In this document: positions 54,903 through 63,839 of the stretch, in pieces | Layout: every line of letters begins with the position of its first letter | Position numbering within the stretch: position 1 is the first letter of the stretch | NCBI RefSeq assembly: GCF_009856605.1 | Contig: NZ_CP047242.1 | Span: 370,001 to 434,000 of the forward strand | DNA: 64,000 bases | Reading direction: 5' to 3' | Source: Trichormus variabilis 0441 | GTDB lineage: Bacteria > Cyanobacteriota > Cyanobacteriia > Cyanobacteriales > Nostocaceae | Position numbers and translations under genes: made by a program | The notes under the pieces: model-generated | The model's input: only the letters and a program-made list of their open reading frames with translations | Database searches by the model: none | Told to the model about the DNA's origin: nothing

Positions 54903-57900
54903 TTACTCATTACTCAACTGCTGTTGATTGAGATAAAAATAATGCCCTCTTCTGGCAATTAATTGATCGTGATTACCGCTTTCGACTAATAAGCCGCGAT
55001 CTAATACCAGAATTAAGTCTGCGTGGCGCACGGTGGACAGGCGGTGAGCAATAATGACACTTGTGCGCCCTTTGAGAATGGTTTTGAGGTTGTTTTGAAT
55101 AATGCGTTCTGATTCAGCATCAAGATGGCTTGTAGCTTCATCTAACAACAATAGGCGGGGGTTTCCTAACAAAGCACGGGCGATCGCTAAACGTTGTCTT
55201 TGTCCACCAGACAACATCCCCCCACCTTCACCAATTTGGGTTTCATAACCTGCTGGCATTTGTTGGATAAAGTCGTCCGCACCTGCTAAGCGGGCAACGG
55301 CAATAATTTCTTCTAAGGAAGCCTCTGGGTGAGCAATGCTGATATTTTCGCGGATTGTGCCGCCAAATAAAAATGTATCTTGGTCTACAACGCCGATTTG
55401 TGAACGGAGCGATCGCAAAGCTATATTAGTTACATCTTGGGCATCAATGAGAACTTTTCCATCTGTCGGAGGGTATAGACCCAAAATCAGTTTAAATAAA
55501 GTAGTTTTGCCGGAACCACTCCGCCCTACCACAGCCACGGTTTGCTCTGGCTTGATTTCAAAGCTGAGGTTTTCTAAAATATTGCGATCGCTTTCGGGAT
55601 GATAGCGAAATGTCACATTTTCAAAGCGGATATGACCCAGTAAATTGCTGATAAATTGCCGATGTTGGTGTTGTAAATCTTCCTCTGGTTCTGCCTCTAA
55701 AACATCATTAATTCGTTCTGTAGAAATCACCACTTCTTGCAATTGATTCCACAGTACTACCAGCCTTTGAAATGGACGGATAATATTACCCAACAACATA
55801 TTAAAGGCGACTAATTGCCCGATAGTTAGTTGGTTTTGGATTACTAACCATGCTCCAAACCAAAGTAAAATCGTAGTTACCAAAGTTTCCAGGGCAGAAC
55901 TGAAAATTTGTAGCTTGTTACTAATTATCTGCCCACTGAAGGTTTTTCTAATGACATTATTCAGCAGTTCTTCCCAATGCCACCGCACCGTCTGTTCGAT
56001 TGCCATTGAGCGAATTGAGCGAATACCAGAAAGGGATTGAATCAGATAACTATTCTCGTTTGCTGTAGCACTAAAAACCTCTCGACTAATGCGGCGTAAA
56101 AAGGGTGTAGCGATGATTGCCAATAACATAAAAGGCGGTACAATCGCTAAACTCATCAATGCCATTGCTGAACTATACCAAAACATCAAAGCTACATAGA
56201 TAAACACTGTCAACAAATCTAAAATGATTGACAATGCTTCCCCAGTTAAAAAGCGTTGAATTTTTTGGTTTTCTTGGACGCGAGAAACAATATCCCCGAC
56301 GTAGCGCGACTCAAAAAATGATAAAGGTAAACGAAAGGTATGTTTAATAAAACCTACCAGTAAGGATATGCTGATACGATTGGCTGTATGGTCTAACAAA
56401 TATTGTCTTAGTCCACTCAGTGCAACACGGAATAAGCCAAATATCACCAACCCCAAACCCACTGCATTTAAGGTCAAGGTGCTGCCTTGGACAATCACCC
56501 TATCTAACAACAACTGAGTAAATAAAGGTGTAATTAATCCAAACACCTGAATCAATACTGAAGCGCTGAATACCTCTACTAATACTCGTGTGTGGGGTTT
56601 GACTAACTCAAATAGTTGCCAGAAAGATGTATTTGCCTCTTCATTTTCTTTGAGGTCGGTTGTCGGTTGCAACAACAAGGCGTAACCAGTCCAACCCGCT
56701 TTAAATTCCCCAATACTGAGGTTACGTTGTCCGATCGCCGGATCACCGACAATTACCTGTTTTTTGTTAATCTCATAAACTACAATATAGTGTTTACCCT
56801 CCCAATGAGCGATCGCTGGTAGGGGTTGTTGTGCTAATTTATCAAAACTAGCTTTTACCGGACGGGTAGTAAAACCAATAGTTTCGGCTGCTGCTGTTAA
56901 ACCCTTCAAGGATGCACCACTGCGATTAACATTAGTTAAATCCCGCAGTCGGTTCACACTCAAACGCTTACCCCAATAGCGGCTAATCATCACCAAACAA
57001 GCCGCACCACAATCAGCCGCACTTTGTTGTTCAAATATGGGATAGCGCTTAATCAGCCGTCCCCACCAATGACCAACCTGAATACGAGGACTAGGGAAAT
57101 AAGCCCGGCGTTGTTTTGGTTGTGGCTGCGGTTCCGGCTCCCTCACCACCGGAGGACGAATACTAGGTAAAGGCGACTGAGAACCATTTTCCCCAGTCCC
57201 CAGTCCCCAGTCCCCAGTCCCCAACTCCGGCCAATACTCCTGCGCCACTTGCCAATTCCCATGCTTGAGAATGTAAACAATTGCTGATTGTGTTACTTGC
57301 CACTTTATTTGCTTTGAATATTGGGAGATGGTTCCGGGTTGGAATGTGCGTCCGTTATTATTCTCCAATTCTCCGCGACGCAGTATCCACAACTTGGTAT
57401 CTGGAAATATCTGTGATGGTAGGGAGCCAATATCTAAAGTATGGCGCTCAAATAAAGCTAAGGCTTTGATTATCTCCTCCACCGAGGGATTTTGCGGTAA
57501 CAAAGAGTTTTGACAACACAACACCAACAAATCCCAAGTTTCGGCGTGTTTTTTCAGGCGATCGCCAACACTGGAAGTTTCGCCCATCAACTCTTGTAAA
57601 ATCCCTTGGGGAAGGTAACCCACTTTCAAGTTCACCGAAGCTCTAGCGACATAAGGAATAAAGTCTGCGTCAGGAAACAGAGTTAATTCCCCAAATGATG
57701 CACCAGTCGAGAGGGTAGTAATTAAGTTGTGAGCGCTATCTAGCAGCCTCACCTTACCCCCAAGAACAATATAAATCCCGGCCGATGCTGTAGCTGCTTG
57801 CCAAAATTGTTTGGCGATTGGTGGTTCAATAATTTCTAAACTTTGGATGCACTTTTCTAACTCCCGTCCTGACAAAGACTCACCCAGTATATGGGTGAGT

Positions 57901-57938
57901 TGTTCCGCTAAATATTGCCGGGAAAACCCTGATGGCAT
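54903..57938 (-). CDS. C39-peptidase ABC exporter with N-terminal cNMP-binding-like domain (HetC-like)
   Basis: A 1,011-residue bifunctional exporter that cuts double-glycine leaders and exports the core. Domains: N-terminal cyclic-nucleotide-binding-like fold (about 50-130; YIVLGGKVRLLDSAHNL), a linker (about 235-290) with [13 protein letters not shown] encoded by heptamer repeats, C39 peptidase with Cys in QQSAADCGAACLVM (about 309), His in GKHYIVVYE (about 385) and Asp in VGDPA, six membrane helices (about 450-720), and an ATPase with GRSGSGKTTLF (about 803), LSGGQRQRLAIARALLG (about 910), LLLLDEATSHLD and IIAHRLSTV. Domain order equals HetC. Partner HlyD lies downstream. Confidence 0.93.
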   Translation of the reverse strand: MPSGFSRQYLAEQLTHILGESLSGRELEKCIQSLEIIEPPIAKQFWQAATASAGIYIVLGGKVRLLDSAHNLITTLSTGASFGELTLFPDADFIPYVARASVNLKVGYLPQGILQELMGETSSVGDRLKKHAETWDLLVLCCQNSLLPQNPSVEEIIKALALFERHTLDIGSLPSQIFPDTKLWILRRGELENNNGRTFQPGTISQYSKQIKWQVTQSAIVYILKHGNWQVAQEYWPELGTGDWGLGTGENGSQSPLPSIRPPVVREPEPQPQPKQRRAYFPSPRIQVGHWWGRLIKRYPIFEQQSAADCGAACLVMISRYWGKRLSVNRLRDLTNVNRSGASLKGLTAAAETIGFTTRPVKASFDKLAQQPLPAIAHWEGKHYIVVYEINKKQVIVGDPAIGQRNLSIGEFKAGWTGYALLLQPTTDLKENEEANTSFWQLFELVKPHTRVLVEVFSASVLIQVFGLITPLFTQLLLDRVIVQGSTLTLNAVGLGLVIFGLFRVALSGLRQYLLDHTANRISISLLVGFIKHTFRLPLSFFESRYVGDIVSRVQENQKIQRFLTGEALSIILDLLTVFIYVALMFWYSSAMALMSLAIVPPFMLLAIIATPFLRRISREVFSATANENSYLIQSLSGIRSIRSMAIEQTVRWHWEELLNNVIRKTFSGQIISNKLQIFSSALETLVTTILLWFGAWLVIQNQLTIGQLVAFNMLLGNIIRPFQRLVVLWNQLQEVVISTERINDVLEAEPEEDLQHQHRQFISNLLGHIRFENVTFRYHPESDRNILENLSFEIKPEQTVAVVGRSGSGKTTLFKLILGLYPPTDGKVLIDAQDVTNIALRSLRSQIGVVDQDTFLFGGTIRENISIAHPEASLEEIIAVARLAGADDFIQQMPAGYETQIGEGGGMLSGGQRQRLAIARALLGNPRLLLLDEATSHLDAESERIIQNNLKTILKGRTSVIIAHRLSTVRHADLILVLDRGLLVESGNHDQLIARRGHYFYLNQQQLSNE
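57191..57222 (+). repeat. CCCCAGT heptamer repeat inside the exporter gene
   Basis: About four CCCCAGT units (GGGGACT on the coding strand) encode [11 protein letters not shown] at residues about 239-249. This is the same unit as at 15280-15345, but read in the opposite orientation, so it gives different amino acids. Confidence 0.85.
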
Positions 57939-57999
57939 TTCCCCACCTCCAACCCCAAGGGGGAATTCAAAATTTAATAGGACTTACGTATGCAGATTT

Positions 58000-58215
58000 T
58001 CGGGTGTAGGGGTATAAGGGTGTAAGGGTGTGAGGGTGTGAGGGTGTAATACCGTTTCTTGATAAAGACGCACTTTATTCTTTACTGTAGAGACGTTGCA
58101 TGCAACGTCTCTACATCATTCATTTGGCGCAACTCCATAGAGAATTAGTATAAGGGTTGCAAATATTCATACCCCTACACCCCTATACCCCTCTAACCCC
58201 CTACACCCCTAACCC
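58000..58215. repeat. GGGTGTA/CCCCTA heptamer-repeat blocks flanking a MITE-like element
   Basis: G-rich units (58008-58048) and C-rich complements (58168-58212) surround the element at 58049-58151. Together they form a large inverted repeat between the helix-turn-helix gene and the exporter gene. Confidence 0.7.
58049..58151. mobile_element. MITE-like element, ATACCGTTTCTTGAT family, copy B
   Basis: Starts ATACCGTTTCTTGAT, includes the palindrome GTAGAGACGTTGCATGCAAC with GTCTCTAC, and ends CATAGAGAATTAGTAT. It is about 20 bp shorter than copy A at 52814, in the same orientation. Confidence 0.72.
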
Positions 58216-58228
58216 CCTATACCCCTAA

Positions 58229-58813
58229 TCACGAATTAAAAGACCAATTAAGACTAGGTTCAGATGTGGTTTTTAAGTCGCCAATTGTAATTGCAGCATC
58301 CTCCAGAGAATTAGTTTCTTTCGGCTGGGAACTTTTGCGTTTAGTGGAAAGTCCCATTTGTTTAAGCAGGCGATTAATGTGGCGATCGCTAATTTCAATC
58401 CCTAATTCTGAAGCTAAATGCTTGCTTAACCATTGAGCCGTCCAGTGAGTAAAAGCATACCCATAATCACGAGGGCTATTACTTACTAACTCTCTTAATC
58501 TTTCCAGATATTGAGCATTCACAATCTTCGGTCTACCTATGGGACGTTCATTCCATTTATGAGCTAAACCAGCTTCGGCTAGACCAATCCAATAACGAGC
58601 CATTTCTTGGGAACAACCTAATATTTCGCATATTTGAGCTTGAGATTTACCAATATCAGCCATTAACATGATTTCGATCCGTCGGCGATATTCTGGCTGT
58701 AAATTGTTTTGTAAATGTTTGAGTAAAGCCTTCCGTTGGAAAGGTGTTAAAAACTTGCTCTCTTGGTTGTCATAAATAGCAAAAACTGTTTCTTGATTAA
58801 AACTGTGTGACAT
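58229..58813 (-). CDS. helix-turn-helix protein (IS630/winged-helix-like DNA-binding)
   Basis: About 194 residues. One helix-turn-helix (GKSQAQICEILGCSQEMARY, about 70-90) is followed by a winged-helix-like region (TAQWLSKHLASELGIEISDR then HINRLLKQMGLSTK). This resembles the DNA-binding half of IS630-type transposases, but no catalytic DDE domain follows. It lies upstream of the exporter operon on the same strand and may be its regulator, or a domesticated transposase fragment. An ATG at 58819 is an alternative start. Confidence 0.75.
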   Translation of the reverse strand: MSHSFNQETVFAIYDNQESKFLTPFQRKALLKHLQNNLQPEYRRRIEIMLMADIGKSQAQICEILGCSQEMARYWIGLAEAGLAHKWNERPIGRPKIVNAQYLERLRELVSNSPRDYGYAFTHWTAQWLSKHLASELGIEISDRHINRLLKQMGLSTKRKSSQPKETNSLEDAAITIGDLKTTSEPSLNWSFNS

Positions 58814-59489
58814 AATCATTACCAGTTGCTGTCTAATGTGAAACTGCTGTAAACTTGCGTATTACAACTAAAAAATTAGTTGCAAAATTAATTTCTCATC
58901 AGTATCCGATGATGAGTGTCTACCCCCCTATCTGAGAAGATTAAGGCGGCTATTTATCAACATTTAGTACTCAGAATCTAGTAGCCATAGCAGTTGTAAT
59001 ATCGAGACTCCCACCTCGCTTCTAACGATTCACAACTAACAACTGACACGCGCAGCGCAATAAGATTCCTTATCCAGTAGTAGTCAGCAAACCTAACAAA
59101 ATATGCTGATAGCATATATGTCGTCTCTCCTGATAAACAGCATTATCTGGTAAAACACCTAGAATGAATGAGTTTTGCACTGGTTAACTGGAATAAATCG
59201 GCAGTTTTTCTGAAGCTTGGTGTAATACTGGTATTTTTCTCGCCGATAATTTTCTAAAGTTTAATACTCAAGTCCGATTTTTAGGATGTTACTGAACTTT
59301 GCGATTTTAGTTCAGAGGTAAGCCTCTCTATCTTTAAACTTAGTTTTTTAGAGACTAATAAGAGGTTAAAGCCTGTTATACATAGGAATAAAAACATATG
59401 CAGCTAGGTATAAGTGTAAACAATGTTGTTTACATCCACCTAACAATAATTGTTTTCAGCAGTAGAATCTGATGTGCCTGGAGTTAATT

Positions 59490-59537
59490 AAAAAACTAAA
59501 TTCTCGTAACAGTGACAGTGATTTAATTTAGTTTTTT
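59490..59537. terminator. bidirectional terminator-like hairpin
   Basis: AAAAAACTAAATT and AATTTAGTTTTTT are perfect 13-bp complements with a 22-nt loop and T-runs on both strands. No annotated gene ends here. Confidence 0.6.
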
Positions 59538-60021
59538 ACACCACTGTTATTCTTTTAAGAATTTTTCATCATATAGTCAATAGTTTTCATTGAAAAACTT
59601 AAAACTTCATCAAATCTTTATATTAGCCATGTAAAGAATAAATATTGCTTATTGGTTATGATAAAAGTTTGAATATTAGATTAGTTTTACTTTTACTTTG
59701 CGGACAAAAATTTAAACTTAATAACTTCATTTTTTATTGGATTTCTTCTAATTCAAGATAATAATTATAAAAATCATAAGCGGACATACATCTACCTTGA
59801 GCAGGAAATATATTGGATTCATATTTGATTTCCGAAATGTCCTTAGGGTGAGCAATATTTACACGCATTAAGCAGGAATTGTACAATAAATTTTATTAAA
59901 TTTACAATAACATAACTACTGAAACAATTATTTTTATACCAAGGAAAATAATTAAGATTGTAGTAGTATATATCTTTACAAAAAAATAAGCAAATAAATT
60001 ACATCAGTTATAATTTTGTCA

Positions 60022-60058
60022 TTATCACTACAAACATTTAATTATTTACTCTGTTCTA
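60022..60058 (+). repeat. second copy of the precursor-array upstream block
   Basis: TTATCACTA-c-AAACATTTA-a-TTATTTAC-t-CTGTTCTA matches 45950-45986 at 34 of 37 positions. Weaker similarity extends about 30 bp upstream. No precursor follows here; the nearest gene is the second parvulin, in the opposite direction. Confidence 0.7.
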
Positions 60059-60178
60059 CTTAACTTGCCGTAGGGTACTTGATATTTTGAATTGGCATTA
60101 GGTAATTTATCAAAAGATAATATCAAACTTGATGGCTTATATTTTTATTGGAATATATTTGGTTTCCCAGAGTAGTTT

Positions 60179-60937
60179 TCAATATTCTTGTAATTGATTT
60201 TCCAAGGATGAATTCAAAATCTTATTTAGTTCAGTAATCAACCATTGGTTAAACATATTATTGAGAATTTCTTGATATCGTTCCCCCGTTAATTCAGCAG
60301 GAATAAATTCCTCTACCATAAATAAGTGATAACCTTGGTCAGTTTGCAGGGGACTTATTAACTGTTTAGGAGATGTTCTAAAGATAACTGTGGCTACATT
60401 TACAGGGAGAGAGAATCGATAAACCTTACCTTCGTAACCGCATCTTTGCCTACGAACAGCATCAACATCATATAAATATGCAGCCTCATAGAAACTTATT
60501 TCCTCGTCTTCAATTTGGTAGTAAATTTCTTGAGCAAGTTTTTCCGAATTGACAATAATTTGATAGAGACTAACTTGCTCAAACTCCAGTTGATTTTGAA
60601 GAAAAAAAGCTTCTACTTTATCAGCAAATAAGAAATTAGCTAACTTTTGAGATAATAAGCGATCGCGGATACCCATTTCCCAATCCTCAGGGGAAGCTAA
60701 ATGATCTGTCAACCACGCCAGAGTATCTGCGGCTTTCTCTAAACGCTTTTCCCGACGCTGGCGGTTCGCCTCAGACTCAATTTCTTCTGTTGTCACCGTG
60801 ATTCCCTTAGCCTCAGCCACCTGCAAAATCAACCGTTGAAATAAGATTTTTTGATATACCTCTTTCAACTGCATATTTTTTTTGAGAAAATTGACAATTT
60901 CCTCAGGTGCAATAAATACTTTGGTTAAATCACTCAT
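60179..60937 (-). CDS. parvulin-type peptidyl-prolyl isomerase, copy B
   Basis: A 252-residue paralogue of the 51988-52770 gene. N-terminal helices (LKEVYQKILFQRLILQVAEA) and a rotamase-like domain (EDEEISFYEAAYLYDVDAVR, CGYEGKVYRFSLP, PKQLISPLQTDQGYHLFMVE, FIPAELTGERYQEIL) are seen. It has no signal peptide. Several usual parvulin positions differ from copy A, so one copy may have a specialised partner. Confidence 0.83.
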   Translation of the reverse strand: MSDLTKVFIAPEEIVNFLKKNMQLKEVYQKILFQRLILQVAEAKGITVTTEEIESEANRQRREKRLEKAADTLAWLTDHLASPEDWEMGIRDRLLSQKLANFLFADKVEAFFLQNQLEFEQVSLYQIIVNSEKLAQEIYYQIEDEEISFYEAAYLYDVDAVRRQRCGYEGKVYRFSLPVNVATVIFRTSPKQLISPLQTDQGYHLFMVEEFIPAELTGERYQEILNNMFNQWLITELNKILNSSLENQLQEY

Positions 60938-60988
60938 TGATGTAATTAGAAAGTGACTATATTGAATACTGGACTGATGAAAGGCGAA

Positions 60989-61106
60989 TATAGGAATTCA
61001 ATTTGATTATTGTTGACTTAACCTGCCCTTACGCATAAAAATCTAAGTACCTGTAGAGTCGAGCATTGCCCACCTATATTACAGAAATCAAGTATGAATC
61101 CTCTAT
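60989..61106. mobile_element. MITE-like element, GTAGGGTGGGCAT family, second copy
   Basis: Ends ATAGGAATTCAATTTGATTA and, inverted, ATAGAGGATTCATACTTGAT. The inner part keeps only CTGTAGAGTCGAGCATTGCC and CACC. It is more decayed than 29919-30044. Confidence 0.6.
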
Positions 61107-61194
61107 TTAATATCATGTTATCTAGAAAGCTCTTAACATCTTTGGGGTAGATAATTAGTTAACTGACATCTTACACCTCCCCTTCTTAACACAT

Positions 61195-61232
61195 AAAAAA
61201 GCTGGAGGCTAATTAATCGGGTTAGCTTCCAG
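61195..61232 (-). terminator. intrinsic terminator, minus-strand transcript
   Basis: CTGGAGGCTAA (61202-61212) and TTAGCTTCCAG (61222-61232) form an 11-bp stem with one G-U pair. On the minus strand the hairpin is followed by CTTTTTTATG. It could end the aroB transcript 520 bp upstream or a small transcript from 61640. Confidence 0.75.
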
Positions 61233-61385
61233 CAGTTTTAAGAGTTGCTGTATAAATTACAAATTTATCTAGCAGAGGTAATCCTATCTGGTAGGACAAG
61301 GATTACTAAATTTTAAAAGGGCAAGAACTATAAGTTCTACCAGCTACGACAACAATCAAACCACGACTTTTATTCTTTTGTCTTG

Positions 61386-61640
61386 CTACTTTTGGTATGG
61401 TTCAAGCAATACCATCCCCAGTATAGAAAGTTTCCCGAAGTCCTCACCACCACATGAGAACTTGATATAGAGTATTAAAGTTAAGATTGGTAGGTGCCAG
61501 CAAACCAAACTTAATCCTTGCTCAACTTTCTCGAAAAAAGAACCGTTAGTAATAGTTAGCTTGTCCGTCTTGCTGTAGGATTTATTCAATTCCCCAAACA
61601 CTAAGTACTTCAGCAATAGCACTCAGTTTTGTAGGTTTCA
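61386..61640 (-). pseudogene. possible frameshifted small gene
   Basis: A 19-codon minus-strand frame begins at ATG 61640 (MKPTKLSAIAEVLSVWGIE). An overlapping frame continues to 61386 with NKSYSKTDKLTITNGSFFEK and a hydrophobic segment. The join needs one frameshift. A terminator at 61195 follows. Not recognised; it could be an RNA rather than a protein gene. Confidence 0.25.
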
Positions 61641-61750
61641 TAATTAGATAATCATTGATACAATCAACGACCTCTATTTGAGTAGCTATATTTAATGTAT
61701 AAGATTCCATTACTGAAAATTTGCCATTTTGGCAGAATTTAGTAATTAAT

Positions 61751-62842
61751 TTACATCTGCTGTAAAACTTGCCGAATGTGATCTGATGTCACCTCGTCAG
61801 TAACTGTCACTACACCAATTTGAGTTGGTAAAACAAACCGTACTTTACCATCTTTGACTTTTTTATCTAATTGCAATGCCTCAATAATCCCTTCAATATC
61901 TAATCCGGCTGGTAACTTTGTCGGTAAACCCGCCTTTTCAATTAAGGCATTTTGACGGTCTGCATCTGCTTGTTGCCACAGTCCTAAATTTACAGCAATT
62001 TGCCCAGCCGCTACCATGCCGATACCTACTGCTTCACCATGTTTGAGTAGCCGATAGTTAGTTAAGCTTTCCACCGCGTGACCAACGGTGTGTCCGTAAT
62101 TCAAAATCGCACGCAGTCCACCTTCCTTCTCATCTTTGCCGACAACATCAGCTTTGGCTTGACATGAACGAGTTAAGATAGCATCCATCAATTCTGGCTT
62201 GATGTAGCGCAGTTGGTCGAGACGTTTACTTTGTTCTAGCTGGTTGAATAATTCTGCATCCCAAATCACGCCATACTTAATTACCTCTGCCATTCCCGCG
62301 CGAAATTCTCGTACAGGCAAGGTTTTTAGTACTTGGGGATCAATTAACACAAATCGCGGCTGATGGAACGCACCAATCAAGTTTTTCCCGTGGGGATGAT
62401 TAACACCTGTCTTACCACCAATAGCCGAATCTACCATTGCTAAGAGTGTGGTGGGTACTTGCACTACATTAATCCCCCGTAGCCAAGTAGCGGCGGCAAA
62501 GCCAGTCATATCACCAATTACCCCTCCCCCCAAAGCCACCATTGTTGAGGATCGTTCTAGGCGATTTTCTAGGGCTATATCGTAGAGTTTTTGAATAGAA
62601 TTAAGGGTTTTGTAGCGTTCCCCTGCTGGTAAGCAATAACTTGCTACTTGAAATCCAGCAGCTTCTAAGGAATCAACCGCAACTTTGCCAAAATGCTTAA
62701 AAATCGTGGGATTAGAAACCAGTAATACTTTCTTGCCCAGTTTTAACCCAGCCAAGCTTTGACCAATCTGATCTAAACTTGCAGGTGCGATCGCAATCTC
62801 ATAAGACTGCGTTGGTAGATTCACATTAATTACAGAAGTCAT
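61751..62842 (-). CDS. aroB: 3-dehydroquinate synthase
   Basis: Second step of the shikimate pathway: DAHP to 3-dehydroquinate, using NAD and a divalent metal. The 363-residue protein has [10 protein letters not shown], the NAD site [20 protein letters not shown] (begins about 104), [19 protein letters not shown] (begins about 130) and the metal His in [15 protein letters not shown]. Length is normal. It stands alone. Confidence 0.97.
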
Positions 62843-62913
62843 TACCCAAACCCAAACAAGCGCCGTGGGCTGTATTCTACCTTATTCTGGGGAGGAGATG
62901 GGATGACATATAT

Positions 62914-63516
62914 TTATTTCCAAACTTCAGTTAAGTCCAACACAAACCCTGGTAAGACATTTTCCCCTGACAAGTTGACAGGATGATTAAGGATTTCCAC
63001 ACCTTGACCTGGGCGATAAACTTCTACTTGTCGATTTTTGCGGTCAATTAACCAACCTAAACGAGCGCCATTGTCGATGTATTCCCTCAACTTGGCGCGT
63101 AACTTTTCTATAGAGTCATTTTTAGAACGCAGTTCCAGGACAAAATCAGGACATATGGGGGCAAAAGTCTCTTGTTGTTCTATACTGAGGGCATCCCATC
63201 GGTCTTGACGTATCCAGGACGCATCAGGAGAGCGATCGCTACCATTGGGAAGATGAAAACCGCTTGAAGAGTCAAAAACCACTCCTAACTTAGCCTGACG
63301 GTTCCATAACCACAGTTGGGCGTTAATATCTGAATTTTTATACCCTGTATCACTCCCAGTTGGAGGCATAACAATTAACTCACCCGTAGCAGTTCGTTCT
63401 AATTGTAAATCTCTGTTAGCCAGTGCTAATTGAACAAATTGTTCGTGGGAGACTGTCAGCGTTAGTGTAGGTGGAATATTGACAGCAAGAGTCAGGGATA
63501 AGTCAGTTTTTGTCAT
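62914..63516 (-). CDS. Uma2 family (DUF820) putative endonuclease
   Basis: About 200 residues with the Uma2/DUF820 PD-(D/E)XK-like fold: ELIVMPPTGSDTGYKN, RSPDASWIRQDRW (Asp), FVLELRSKNDSIEKL (ExK-like), REYIDNGARLGWLIDRKN and VEVYRPG. These genes are hugely expanded in filamentous cyanobacteria. I start at ATG 63516 before TKTDLSL; the longer frame would include a repeat-derived N-terminus (IPNPQFP). Confidence 0.88.
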   Translation of the reverse strand: MTKTDLSLTLAVNIPPTLTLTVSHEQFVQLALANRDLQLERTATGELIVMPPTGSDTGYKNSDINAQLWLWNRQAKLGVVFDSSSGFHLPNGSDRSPDASWIRQDRWDALSIEQQETFAPICPDFVLELRSKNDSIEKLRAKLREYIDNGARLGWLIDRKNRQVEVYRPGQGVEILNHPVNLSGENVLPGFVLDLTEVWK

Positions 63517-63697
63517 TGTTCCGTCCTGAAACTGGAACCAAAATAGGAGTCTTCTAGTTAGTTCCAGATTAGCATTTACGCCAGATTTTCTTGGGAATTG
63601 GGGATTGGGGATGAATGATGATTGACTAATGACCAATGACCAGTGACCAAAATTTAATGATTCAATAGAGTTAGTAGAATATTGTGGAGAAAAATAA

Positions 63698-63793
63698 ATG
63701 TTGGCAATTGTAGCTTATATTGGCTTTTTGGCTTTGTTCACTGGCATAGCTGCTGGTCTGCTGTTTGGTTTACGCTCTGCGAAGATACTGTAG
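63698..63793 (+). CDS. petL: cytochrome b6f complex subunit PetL
   Basis: A 31-codon gene starting [20 protein letters not shown] and ending FGLRSAKIL. It is a single membrane helix, matching cyanobacterial PetL, which stabilises the cytochrome b6f dimer in the thylakoid. GGAG lies 9 nt before the ATG. Too short for usual ORF cut-offs. The larger antisense frame at 63715-63963 overlaps it and is a shadow. Confidence 0.94.
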
Positions 63794-63839
63794 TGTGAAA
63801 AAATAGACTCCCGACTTCTTGAATAACGTGAGTTCGACA

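Larger units (their letters stand above)
58814..60178. other. 1.36-kb region without a recognised gene
   Basis: AT-rich. It contains hairpins ATATGCTGATAGCATAT (near 59102), GTAAACAATGTTGTTTAC (near 59416) and a terminator-like stem at 59490-59537, plus a copy of the precursor-array upstream block (60022-60058). A 24-codon hydrophobic frame begins at 59398 but has no ribosome site. It may hold an untranslated RNA or remains of a deleted precursor gene. Confidence 0.45.

Noticed and set aside
54903..57938. Calling the exporter hetC itself
   Set aside because: Domain order matches, but it is next to HlyD and peptide genes rather than hetP proper, so a paralogue is more likely; a phylogeny would decide.
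58229..58813. Complete IS630-type transposase
   Set aside because: Only the helix-turn-helix part is present; no DDE catalytic domain or terminal inverted repeats are seen around it.
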